Shown here in pieces: positions 31,321-37,562 of a stretch of 37,562 bases of DNA. This DNA comes from Bacteroidota bacterium (GTDB taxonomy: Bacteria; Bacteroidota; Bacteroidia; Flavobacteriales_D; Crocinitomicaceae). The DNA lies in contig SBGX01000022.1 of assembly GCA_006226425.1 (NCBI GenBank), positions 1 to 37,562 on the forward strand, given 5' to 3'. Below the pieces are notes generated by a model, which worked only from the letters and a program-made list of their open reading frames with translations, did no database searches and was not told the DNA's origin. Numbering within the stretch: the first letter of the stretch is position 1; the number at the start of each line of letters is the position of its first letter. The position numbers were made by a program, and so were the translations under genes.

Positions 31321-32579
31321 GGTGTATGTAATTCGAAAGAATGATTAATATAAAAAGATCCCTGGCCTGTAGGAAGGCTTTTTCCGGAGTTATAAAAATC
31401 ACCGGATTCGACGTGAAACTGCCCTGCATCCTGAATCCAGTCTGCTATTTCGTGGTTCACCGTGGCGTATAGAACAAAACTATAATTGCCCGGACTTAAT
31501 GGGATTTGTGGAATGACGATGTCGATGTAACTTTCGTTGCCTTTAAGGCCATTGAAAATTTGATTCGTGGCTTCATTATTGAGAGCACTGATCCGTTGAC
31601 CATATTCATCATCAATTCCGAGGGCAATATGAAGCTGATCAATCTGTTTTCCGGGAGCATGGTTTACAGTGATTCGAAAGATGCCCGGGGAACCACATTG
31701 GAAACCGGCTATTTGTTTATGATTTTGATCCAGGAGGTTGACCGCAGAAAATCGAATTGCTCCGTTTCCGCTGCGATCTTGTCTTTCTGATAAATCAATG
31801 CTTTCTGTCTCTGCAGTTGCTCGTAAATAGCTCGAAACGACCTCCTTTGTTGCACCTATTTCCTGTACCTTTCCTTTTTTGAGGTAAATGACCCGATCAC
31901 ATAGATTTTGAATGGCGGCCATATTATGACTTACGAAAAGAACTGTTCGACCTTCTCCGGCAACATCCTTCATTTTTCCGAGGCATTTTTTTTGAAACTC
32001 GGCATCTCCAACCGCGAGTACTTCGTCAACGATGAGAATCTCAGGCTCCAAATGTGCCGCTACCGCAAATGCCAATCGGACATACATTCCAGATGAGTAT
32101 CGTTTGACAGGCGTATCCAAAAAACGTTCAACTTCCGCAAAGGCGACAATTTCGTCAAATTTGGATTGGATTTCGGCCCGACTCATTCCGAGTATAGCCC
32201 CGTTCAGGAAAATATTTTCTCTTCCCGATAGCTCCGGATGGAATCCTGTTCCAACTTCGAGCAAACTGGCAACGCGTCCTTCGATGGTAATCCTTCCCCT
32301 GGTGGGGGCAACAATTCTGCTAAGAACCTTCAGCAGGGTGGATTTTCCGGCCCCATTTCGTCCAATGATCCCAACCCGATCCCCTTGTTGAATATCAAAG
32401 GAAATATCGTCTAAAGCCCAGAATTCTTCTTTGCTTCCCTTGGAGAAATTCTTGGGATTTTTGATGTTTCGAACGAATTGAGCCATGCTATCCCGCAATG
32501 TGGAATAACGCTCCTGGTTCTGATGCCTCAAAACGAATTTCTTGCCGATATGCTCTACTTTGATGATTGTCTTTTCCAT
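31317..32579 (-). CDS. wzt: Wzt-type ABC transporter ATPase with C-terminal glycan-binding domain
   Basis: The protein has 420 residues from ATG 32579, one base after the permease stop; a longer in-frame start would run into the permease gene. The ABC domain has Walker A GRNGAGKST (73-81), signature YSSGM (161-165), Walker B ILIVDE (181-186) and SHN switch. Residues from about 250 form a beta-sandwich of the Wzt C-terminal type (GAIRFSAVNLLDQNHKQI ... GNYSFVLYATVNHEIADW), which in known O-antigen exporters binds the modified chain end. Role: powers export of lipid-linked polysaccharide across the inner membrane with the permease at 32581. Gene name by function; homology would need confirming. 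Confidence 0.9.
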   Translation of the reverse strand: MEKTIIKVEHIGKKFVLRHQNQERYSTLRDSMAQFVRNIKNPKNFSKGSKEEFWALDDISFDIQQGDRVGIIGRNGAGKSTLLKVLSRIVAPTRGRITIEGRVASLLEVGTGFHPELSGRENIFLNGAILGMSRAEIQSKFDEIVAFAEVERFLDTPVKRYSSGMYVRLAFAVAAHLEPEILIVDEVLAVGDAEFQKKCLGKMKDVAGEGRTVLFVSHNMAAIQNLCDRVIYLKKGKVQEIGATKEVVSSYLRATAETESIDLSERQDRSGNGAIRFSAVNLLDQNHKQIAGFQCGSPGIFRITVNHAPGKQIDQLHIALGIDDEYGQRISALNNEATNQIFNGLKGNESYIDIVIPQIPLSPGNYSFVLYATVNHEIADWIQDAGQFHVESGDFYNSGKSLPTGQGSFYINHSFELHTP

Positions 32580-32580
32580 A

Positions 32581-33420
32581 TCAGATGGTATCGGCAAAAG
32601 TTTTTTCCATGCGTCTGAAATACCAGATTCCGGCAATTAGTACACTGAGGCTGATTCCGATGGAGATCAAAAATTCGTTCATGTGAAGTTGCGTTCCTCC
32701 TCCCAACAGGCACCAGCGAAAGCCGTCGATCACTCCGACCATCGGATTCAAGGCATAAATGGATTTGATAATTCCCGAAATTCCAGGATTGTCATAGATG
32801 ACTGAACTACTAAATCCAACCGGAGAGATATACAAACCAAATTGAACAATGAAGGGGATGATGTATCGGAAATCTCGGTATTTCACATTGAGTGCAGAAA
32901 TAAAAAGTCCTGCTCCTAAAGCAGTAATCGTCGCGAGGAGCATAAAGACAGGTAACAAAAGAATGTGCCAGTCAGGCATGTATCCATAGTAAATGAAAAG
33001 TCCTGCCAGAATAAGCAGAGAGATCAAAAAATCCACGAAACTGACGATCACCGAACTCGCTGGAACAATGAGTCTGGGGAAATAAACTTTGGTCATTAGA
33101 TTGGCATTGACAATCAGGGAATTGGAAGCTTCACTGAATGCAGTAGCAAAGAATTGCCAGGGTAACATTCCAGCGCAAACCATCAAGGCATACGGCACTT
33201 CATCTCCACTTTGAAAGTTTCCCAGCTTATTAAAAACGATTGTAAAAACAATGATGGTCAGTAATGGGCGCAGTATGCTCCATAGAATTCCGATGACCGT
33301 TTGTTTGTATCGGACAAGAATATCCCGCCAGGCTAAAAAATAAAAGAGTCCCCGGTAATTTTTGAGGTCTTTCCAGTAATTACTGTTTTCGTTACCCGGC
33401 TCAATGACGATTTTCTGCAT
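32581..33420 (-). CDS. wzm: Wzm-type ABC-2 transporter permease
   Basis: The protein has 279 residues with six hydrophobic helices at about 35-60, 75-100, 115-145, 150-180, 185-205 and 245-268. The N-terminal amphipathic stretch (LKNYRGLFYFLAWRDILVRYKQTVIG) is typical of the ABC-2 polysaccharide exporter family (Wzm, TagG, KpsM). The motif RYKQTVIGILWSILRPLL is the family signature. It pairs with the ATPase whose start follows one base after its stop. The role is the membrane channel for export of a lipid-linked surface polysaccharide. The spacer to the epimerase gene, 33421-33492, holds nothing recognisable. Confidence 0.92.
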   Translation of the reverse strand: MQKIVIEPGNENSNYWKDLKNYRGLFYFLAWRDILVRYKQTVIGILWSILRPLLTIIVFTIVFNKLGNFQSGDEVPYALMVCAGMLPWQFFATAFSEASNSLIVNANLMTKVYFPRLIVPASSVIVSFVDFLISLLILAGLFIYYGYMPDWHILLLPVFMLLATITALGAGLFISALNVKYRDFRYIIPFIVQFGLYISPVGFSSSVIYDNPGISGIIKSIYALNPMVGVIDGFRWCLLGGGTQLHMNEFLISIGISLSVLIAGIWYFRRMEKTFADTI

Positions 33421-33492
33421 GTTCCTTATTCATCTGGGAATGGGCAAAGGTAAGTATTTTGCCCCGATTAATGGGCTAAGGGGATAGGCTGA

Positions 33493-34488
33493 CTACTTGG
33501 CGATCCCAGTGAGGTATTCACGGATTCCATCCCGGAATTGATATTGGGCTTGGTAACTCAACAGTTGGTTGATCTTAGAAATGTTAGCCAGGGAATGTGG
33601 AATATCTCCCTCTCTTGGCGGGCCGTGATTGATTTCACAACTCGGGTTGAACTTGTCAAGTGCTTGCAATTCCTCTTTGAGGATCGCAATGAGTTCATTC
33701 AGACTGAAAGAATCTCCACAAGCAACGTTAAAAGCTTCCCCGTAGGCATTTTTTTCCTCAACCGTTAGTGCCAGTAGATTGGCCAGGACGGCATTTTTGA
33801 CGTAAGTAAAATCCCTGGTTTGGCTCCCGTCACCATTAATAGTGATGCTACCTCCTTGCATCATGGCCTGAATAAATTTGGGAATCGCCGCGGCATAAAC
33901 ACCATTCGGATCCTGATTCGGTCCAAAGACGTTAAAATAGCGCAAACCAATGGTTTCCATGGAATGAAGCTGATGATAAACACTTGCATATTTCTCATTG
34001 AGCTGTTTGGTTACCGCGTAAGGGGAGAGGAGATTGCCTTCTTCACCTTCTACTTTCGGGGATGTTGTACTGTCTCCATATACCGAAGAAGAACTGGCAT
34101 ATACAAAGCGATTGACCCCTGATTCCTTACATGCATGGAGCATATTTAAGAATCCGCTGGCGTTGACTTCATGAGTTTGGTGTGGATGTGCAATGGAACG
34201 GGGAACTGATCCCAATGCTCCCTGATGACTAACGGCATCGATGCCATCCAGACAACTCAAACAGCTTTCATAGTTACGGATGTCTGCTTCGACAAATTCA
34301 AAATGCTCATTACTGGAAAAAGCCTCCAGGTTTTTTTCTTTTCCGGTGGCCAGATTGTCCAGCACTCGAACCTTCGCTCCCAGCTCAAGTAAGCTTTTTG
34401 TCAAGTTGGAACCAATGAAGCCTGCACCTCCTGTGACGAGGATGCTTTTCCCTTTCAAACGGTGCACTATTTCGGGAAATTCAGGCAT
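33493..34488 (-). CDS. wbpP: SDR NAD-dependent epimerase, WbpP-like (UDP-GlcNAc/GalNAc 4-epimerase type)
   Basis: The protein has 331 residues. NAD-binding GGAGFIG lies at 20-26; active-site Ser in SSSSVYG (131-138) and Tyr157-Lys161 in YAVTK. The segments HQGALGSVPRSIA and YFNVFGPNQDPNGVYAAAIPKF match the WbpP/TviC-type group, which interconverts UDP-GlcNAc and UDP-GalNAc (or their uronic acids). One position, HQGALGS where WbpP has HQAALGS, differs. It likely supplies the sugar donor for the transferases downstream. It starts 4 bp after the rny stop, so it could be co-transcribed with rny. Substrate specificity inferred. Confidence 0.85.
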   Translation of the reverse strand: MPEFPEIVHRLKGKSILVTGGAGFIGSNLTKSLLELGAKVRVLDNLATGKEKNLEAFSSNEHFEFVEADIRNYESCLSCLDGIDAVSHQGALGSVPRSIAHPHQTHEVNASGFLNMLHACKESGVNRFVYASSSSVYGDSTTSPKVEGEEGNLLSPYAVTKQLNEKYASVYHQLHSMETIGLRYFNVFGPNQDPNGVYAAAIPKFIQAMMQGGSITINGDGSQTRDFTYVKNAVLANLLALTVEEKNAYGEAFNVACGDSFSLNELIAILKEELQALDKFNPSCEINHGPPREGDIPHSLANISKINQLLSYQAQYQFRDGIREYLTGIAK

Positions 34489-34491
34489 TGG

Positions 34492-36024
34492 TTATTTGGC
34501 GTAGTTTACGGACCTTTTTTCCCGGATAACAGTTACTTTAACCTGACCAGGATAAGTCATTTCAGTCTGGATTCGCTGTGAAATAGTGAAGGATAATTCG
34601 TCTGCCTTCAGGTCATTCACTTTTTCGCTTTCTACCATCACACGTAGTTCCCTTCCGGCCTGAATTGCATAGGCGCTGGATACTCCGTCATAAGAAAGAG
34701 CTAGATTTTCCAATTCTTTAATTCGCTTGATGTACGATTCGACAATTTCACGTCGGGCACCTGGGCGTGCTCCCGAAATGGCATCACAAACCTGAACGAT
34801 TGGTGCGATCAGGGTGGACATCTCGATTTCATCGTGGTGAGCTCCGATGGCATTGCAAACATCTGGTTTTTCACCGTGTTTCTCTGCCAGCTTCATTCCC
34901 AAAATAGCATGTGGTACTTCAGGCTCTTCATCAGGCACTTTTCCAATATCGTGAAGCAATCCGGCACGTTTTGCCAGTTTGACGTTTAATCCCAGTTCCG
35001 AGGCCATGATGGCACACATATTAGCAACCTCTCTGGAGTGCTGCAACAGGTTTTGTCCATAGGAAGAACGGTATTTCATTCGTCCGACCATGCGGGTCAG
35101 TTCTGGGTGAAGTCCGTGAATCCCAAGGTCGATACAGGTTCGTTTTCCGGTTTCGGCAATTTCTTCTTCCAGTGAGCGCTTTGTTTTGGCTACGATCTCC
35201 TCGATGCGAGCCGGGTGGATTCGTCCATCTGTTACCAGTTGATGCAAGGAAAGACGGGCAATTTCTCTTCGAACCGGATCAAAACATGACAAGATGATCG
35301 CTTCAGGAGTATCATCGACGATGATTTCTACTCCGGTGGCTGCCTCCAGTGCTCGAATGTTTCGTCCTTCACGTCCGATAATTCGTCCTTTGACTTCATC
35401 TGATTCAATGTTGAAGACGGATACGGCATTTTCAATGGCTTGTTCGGTAGCGACTCGTTGGATTGTTTGGACAACAATTTTACGTGCTTCTTTATTGGCA
35501 TTCATTTTAGCCTCGTCTGTGATCTCTTTGATGTGGGCCATCGCTCCTGTGCGGGCCTCATCTTTTAAGGCTTCCATCATCATGTTTTTGGCCTCATCGG
35601 GAGACATTCCACTAATTTTTGAAAGCTCGGCAACCCTTTTTTGCTGAAGTTTTTCTAATTCCTGGTTCCGCACTTCAATGGAAGATAGCCTTTGCGCTAG
35701 TTCCGTTTGTAATTTTTGCGCATCTTTTTCTTTGCGTACAGATTCTTCAATTTTCTGAGAAAGATTTTTTTCCTTCGCCCGGAAACGATCTTCATTTGAT
35801 TGCAATTTGCGCTCTCTATCCTTGACCGACTTTTCGTGTTCCTGTTTTAATTTCAGGAATTTCTCTTTGGCCTGGAGTACTTTTCCTTTTTTAATGTTCT
35901 CTCCCTCCAGTTCAGCATCTTTGAGAATTTTTTTTGTTTTATTCTTCAAGATGATATTTTGGATGAGCAAACCGACTCCGGTTCCTGCTGCAACTCCTAT
36001 TAAGATTCCTATTATAATGTTCAT
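34492..36024 (-). CDS. rny: Ribonuclease Y
   Basis: A protein of 510 residues with the complete RNase Y layout: an N-terminal membrane helix ([21 protein letters not shown]), a long charged coiled coil (30-190), a KH domain with GRIIGREG (213-220), and an HD domain with LLHDIGK (His 358, Asp 359), ending [12 protein letters not shown]. Known role: membrane-bound endoribonuclease that initiates mRNA decay. It follows zapA at a 58-bp distance that contains a hairpin (36041-36059) and precedes the polysaccharide operon's epimerase gene by 4 bp. Full length, no anomalies. Confidence 0.97.
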   Translation of the reverse strand: MNIIIGILIGVAAGTGVGLLIQNIILKNKTKKILKDAELEGENIKKGKVLQAKEKFLKLKQEHEKSVKDRERKLQSNEDRFRAKEKNLSQKIEESVRKEKDAQKLQTELAQRLSSIEVRNQELEKLQQKRVAELSKISGMSPDEAKNMMMEALKDEARTGAMAHIKEITDEAKMNANKEARKIVVQTIQRVATEQAIENAVSVFNIESDEVKGRIIGREGRNIRALEAATGVEIIVDDTPEAIILSCFDPVRREIARLSLHQLVTDGRIHPARIEEIVAKTKRSLEEEIAETGKRTCIDLGIHGLHPELTRMVGRMKYRSSYGQNLLQHSREVANMCAIMASELGLNVKLAKRAGLLHDIGKVPDEEPEVPHAILGMKLAEKHGEKPDVCNAIGAHHDEIEMSTLIAPIVQVCDAISGARPGARREIVESYIKRIKELENLALSYDGVSSAYAIQAGRELRVMVESEKVNDLKADELSFTISQRIQTEMTYPGQVKVTVIREKRSVNYAK

Positions 36025-36040
36025 TTCTCGTTTGTTTAGA

Positions 36041-36059
36041 CCAACTCGTTACGAGTCGG
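36041..36059 (-). promoter_or_regulatory. Hairpin between zapA and rny
   Basis: CCAACTCGTTACGAGTCGG folds on the minus-strand RNA as an 8-bp stem (one G-U) around a UAA loop, with no T-run after it. It may be an mRNA processing or attenuation element controlling rny (inference). Confidence 0.35.
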
Positions 36060-36082
36060 TGATGATTCAATGATTTTCCGTG

Positions 36083-36370
36083 TTATTCCATGTCATCGAT
36101 CTCTTTCAAAAGAGTATCGAGTGCACTTTCAACACCGGAAAAATCTGTTGTGTTGGCTGTCGAACCGCTTGTTCCCGATTTGCTGGCCAGTTGTAAGGCA
36201 GTCATTGCAAGTAGATCCTGCATATCTTTGACTGCATAGTTTTCCTGAAGCAACTTGATGGACTTGTTGATGTCCTCTGCTGCCTGCTTGATTTTTTGCT
36301 CCTCCGATTCATTCACTGAGAGGGGATAGGAGCGTCCTGCAACGACAATACTAATGGACTTTTTGGTCAT
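36083..36370 (-). CDS. zapA: Cell division protein ZapA
   Basis: The protein has 95 residues from ATG 36370, overlapping the stop of the coiled-coil gene by four bases (ATGA). The N-terminus KKSISIVVAGRSYPLSVNESEEQKIKQAAEDINKSI is the ZapA beta-hairpin/helix signature, followed by the dimerisation helix (NYAVKDMQDLLAMTALQLASK). Known role: binds and bundles FtsZ at the division site. The coupling to the upstream coiled-coil gene suggests joint action in the Z-ring. An earlier ATG at 36397 in frame would lie inside that gene and is less likely. Confidence 0.92.
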   Translation of the reverse strand: MTKKSISIVVAGRSYPLSVNESEEQKIKQAAEDINKSIKLLQENYAVKDMQDLLAMTALQLASKSGTSGSTANTTDFSGVESALDTLLKEIDDME

Positions 36371-36684
36371 AAGTTTGACTTGATTTGTTCGATGCACCCA
36401 TCAATTTCGTGAATCAATGCTTCAATTTCATCCTGACGGAATTTATTCCCGGACTTTTCAAATGCACCTTCTGCAATTCGTTTATTTTCAACCTGCACTT
36501 TAAGTTCGGAAAGTTTTTCTTCCAGTGATTGAATTTGTGCGTTCTTTTCGTTCACCCCTTGCTCCAACTCCTCAATTTTGTTGCGGAGTCCTTGCGTCTG
36601 TTCACGCTCTTTACGCAGTTCTTTCGTCAGGTGTTGAAAACGGTTGCGGATCTCGCCGATGGAAGCTTCGATTTTTTCATTCAT
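36367..36684 (-). CDS. ZapB-like coiled-coil protein
   Basis: A protein of 105 residues, almost all a coiled coil (RFQHLTKELRKEREQTQGLRNKIEELEQGVNEKNAQIQSLEEKLSELK), with a short C-terminal helix (EIEALIHEIDGCIEQIKS). Its stop overlaps the zapA start by four bases, indicating translational coupling. By size and context it resembles ZapB-type partners of ZapA, but coiled coils give little sequence identity, so the name is a suggestion. It is probably cytoplasmic at the division septum. Confidence 0.7.
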   Translation of the reverse strand: MNEKIEASIGEIRNRFQHLTKELRKEREQTQGLRNKIEELEQGVNEKNAQIQSLEEKLSELKVQVENKRIAEGAFEKSGNKFRQDEIEALIHEIDGCIEQIKSNL

Positions 36685-36699
36685 GAGATCACTGGCTTC

Positions 36700-37137
36700 C
36701 TATTTCTTATACAATGTTAGGTTGTCCGTGATGGCATCGTAGTCAAAATCCTTGTTCCCCACGGCTTCCGCTCCGGGATGTCTCTTGAGAACGCATTCTG
36801 CTTCCTCGATTTTGGTAACGACCCAGTCATCTGAAAGTACGTGCAAGCTGTCAATTTCAGGAAATTCAATGTAAATAACAGCAGGGTTTTTGTCCGTTCC
36901 GATGGACCATTTTCCGGCCACCTGTGTCACAAAATTACTATTGACGACCCCTTCTTTCCCGAATCGCAGCGACAATTGCTTGTAATATTGCGTTAGGGAT
37001 GAGTCATTATCGATGAATTGCAACACATTCCAGGATCCTTCAGTTAGCCTTTTCTCCACCTTGCGAGGAGTTGTACGTTTACTACACCCGTAAACTCCAA
37101 TCAGTATGGCTATTAGGATTATTGCTTTAATTTTCAT
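36700..37137 (-). CDS. Lipocalin-like lipoprotein
   Basis: A protein of 145 residues with lipoprotein signal MKIKAIILIAILIGVYGC (Cys 18). The mature part has the lipocalin-like pattern of Bacteroidota: LTEGSWNVLQFIDND near the start, then alternating strands (LSLRFGKEGVVNSNF, GKWSIGTDKNPAVIYIEF, DDWVVTKIEEAECVLKR). Known of the family: small ligand-binding barrels or unknown; no role established. It precedes the ZapB-like gene by 15 bp in the same direction. Location likely outer face of the inner membrane or the outer membrane. Confidence 0.75.
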   Translation of the reverse strand: MKIKAIILIAILIGVYGCSKRTTPRKVEKRLTEGSWNVLQFIDNDSSLTQYYKQLSLRFGKEGVVNSNFVTQVAGKWSIGTDKNPAVIYIEFPEIDSLHVLSDDWVVTKIEEAECVLKRHPGAEAVGNKDFDYDAITDNLTLYKK

Positions 37138-37216
37138 AGTTGTTACTTAATAAACAGTCATACAATATTAAGAATAAATCCGCAATTCCGTTACTTGTAT
37201 GAAGTGAAATATATGA

Positions 37217-37528
37217 TCAGGCCTGCGTGGTTGGTGTGCCGAAATTCATTGGGGGAGTTCCCGGCATGTCGTGATCCTTGATTGGACCCATTTGCTGTTC
37301 ATATCGCTGGATATTTTCCATCAGTGCTTTCATGACTCTTTTGGCATTGCTAGGTGTCATGATCACGCGTGATTTAACTGGTGCTTTAGGCAACCCTGGG
37401 AGGAGTTGTACGAAGTCAAATACGAATTCCGCATTTGAGTGTGTTATGATCGCCAGGTTGGAATAGATTCCACCGGCAACCTCTTCGTTTAACTCAACGT
37501 TGATTTGTTGTTCTCCTTTCTTTTCCAT
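37217..37528 (-). CDS. DUF3467-family protein
   Basis: The protein has 103 residues from ATG 37528; a TTG start four codons earlier would add four residues. The core EVAGGIYSNLAIITHSNAEFVFDFVQLLPG, then VKSRVIMTPSNAKRVMKAL, then a Pro-rich tail (DMPGTPPMNFGTPTTQA) matches the DUF3467 family, common in Bacteroidota and of unknown function. No signal peptide or catalytic residues. It is the first gene of the minus-strand block; the window ends 34 bp upstream. Confidence 0.85.
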   Translation of the reverse strand: MEKKGEQQINVELNEEVAGGIYSNLAIITHSNAEFVFDFVQLLPGLPKAPVKSRVIMTPSNAKRVMKALMENIQRYEQQMGPIKDHDMPGTPPMNFGTPTTQA

Positions 37529-37562
37529 AAATAAGTTCAAAAAAAAGGGCTACGATCGTAGC

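Noticed and set aside
35294-35647. Plus-strand gene opposite rny
   Set aside because: It lies antisense to a complete, conserved RNase Y and shows no protein motif.
36025-36082. 6S RNA gene between zapA and rny
   Set aside because: The gap is only 58 bp, too short for the RNA.

Overview
The window most likely comes from a member of the Bacteroidota, probably Flavobacteriales; a Crocinitomicaceae/Fluviicola-like origin is only a guess. The grounds are a secreted GH16 enzyme with a type IX secretion C-terminal domain, many short Bacteroidota-type lipoproteins, FGE-sulfatase and tail-fibre-type surface proteins, an RNase Y/ZapA block, AT-rich spacers and almost no Shine-Dalgarno-like sites. Nearly all genes are on the minus strand.

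Layout. (1) 1-501: C-terminal end of a tyrosine recombinase, cut by the window edge. (2) About 549-9,900: an array of small, mostly unrecognised minus-strand genes (lipoproteins, small membrane proteins, a 4-fold beta-flower-type protein). They are separated by imperfect palindromes that look like integron attC sites or an analogous cassette boundary. No integron integrase is visible, so the array would be a CALIN-type cluster if the sites are real attC. Two cassette genes are split by single-base homopolymer shifts. One plus-strand gene, an ATPase-TOPRIM protein of the OLD type (5,999-7,567), is a likely defence gene. (3) About 10,000-12,735: plus-strand mobile-element genes (unknown protein, excisionase-like HTH protein, zinc-finger/RecA-like ATPase) with operator-like repeats. 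(4) 12,783-19,911: cargo enclosed by two 176-bp direct repeats with phased GTCA motifs. It holds an LRR surface protein coupled to a lipoprotein, a CrtA-like protein with a partner gene, and small unknown genes. (5) 19,909-24,387: a secretion operon (tail-fibre-type protein, GH16 glucanase, outer-membrane protein) and a LuxR-type regulator with a strongly self-complementary leader. (6) 24,864-24,936: tRNA-Arg(CCT). (7) 24,998-34,488: a compact surface-polysaccharide operon with glycosyltransferases, a deacetylase, methyltransferases, a Wzm/Wzt-type ABC exporter and a WbpP-like epimerase. (8) 34,492-37,528: housekeeping block with rny, zapA, a ZapB-like coiled coil, a lipocalin-like lipoprotein and a DUF3467 protein.

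How it fits together: the right third is stable chromosome, where a housekeeping block runs straight into a polysaccharide export operon. The left two thirds are a mobile, modular region built from recombinase remnants, cassette-like units, a defence gene and repeat-bounded cargo. The best candidates for something undescribed are the cassette array with its non-canonical boundary sites, the 176-bp direct repeats around the LRR/CrtA-like cargo, and the structured leader of the LuxR gene.
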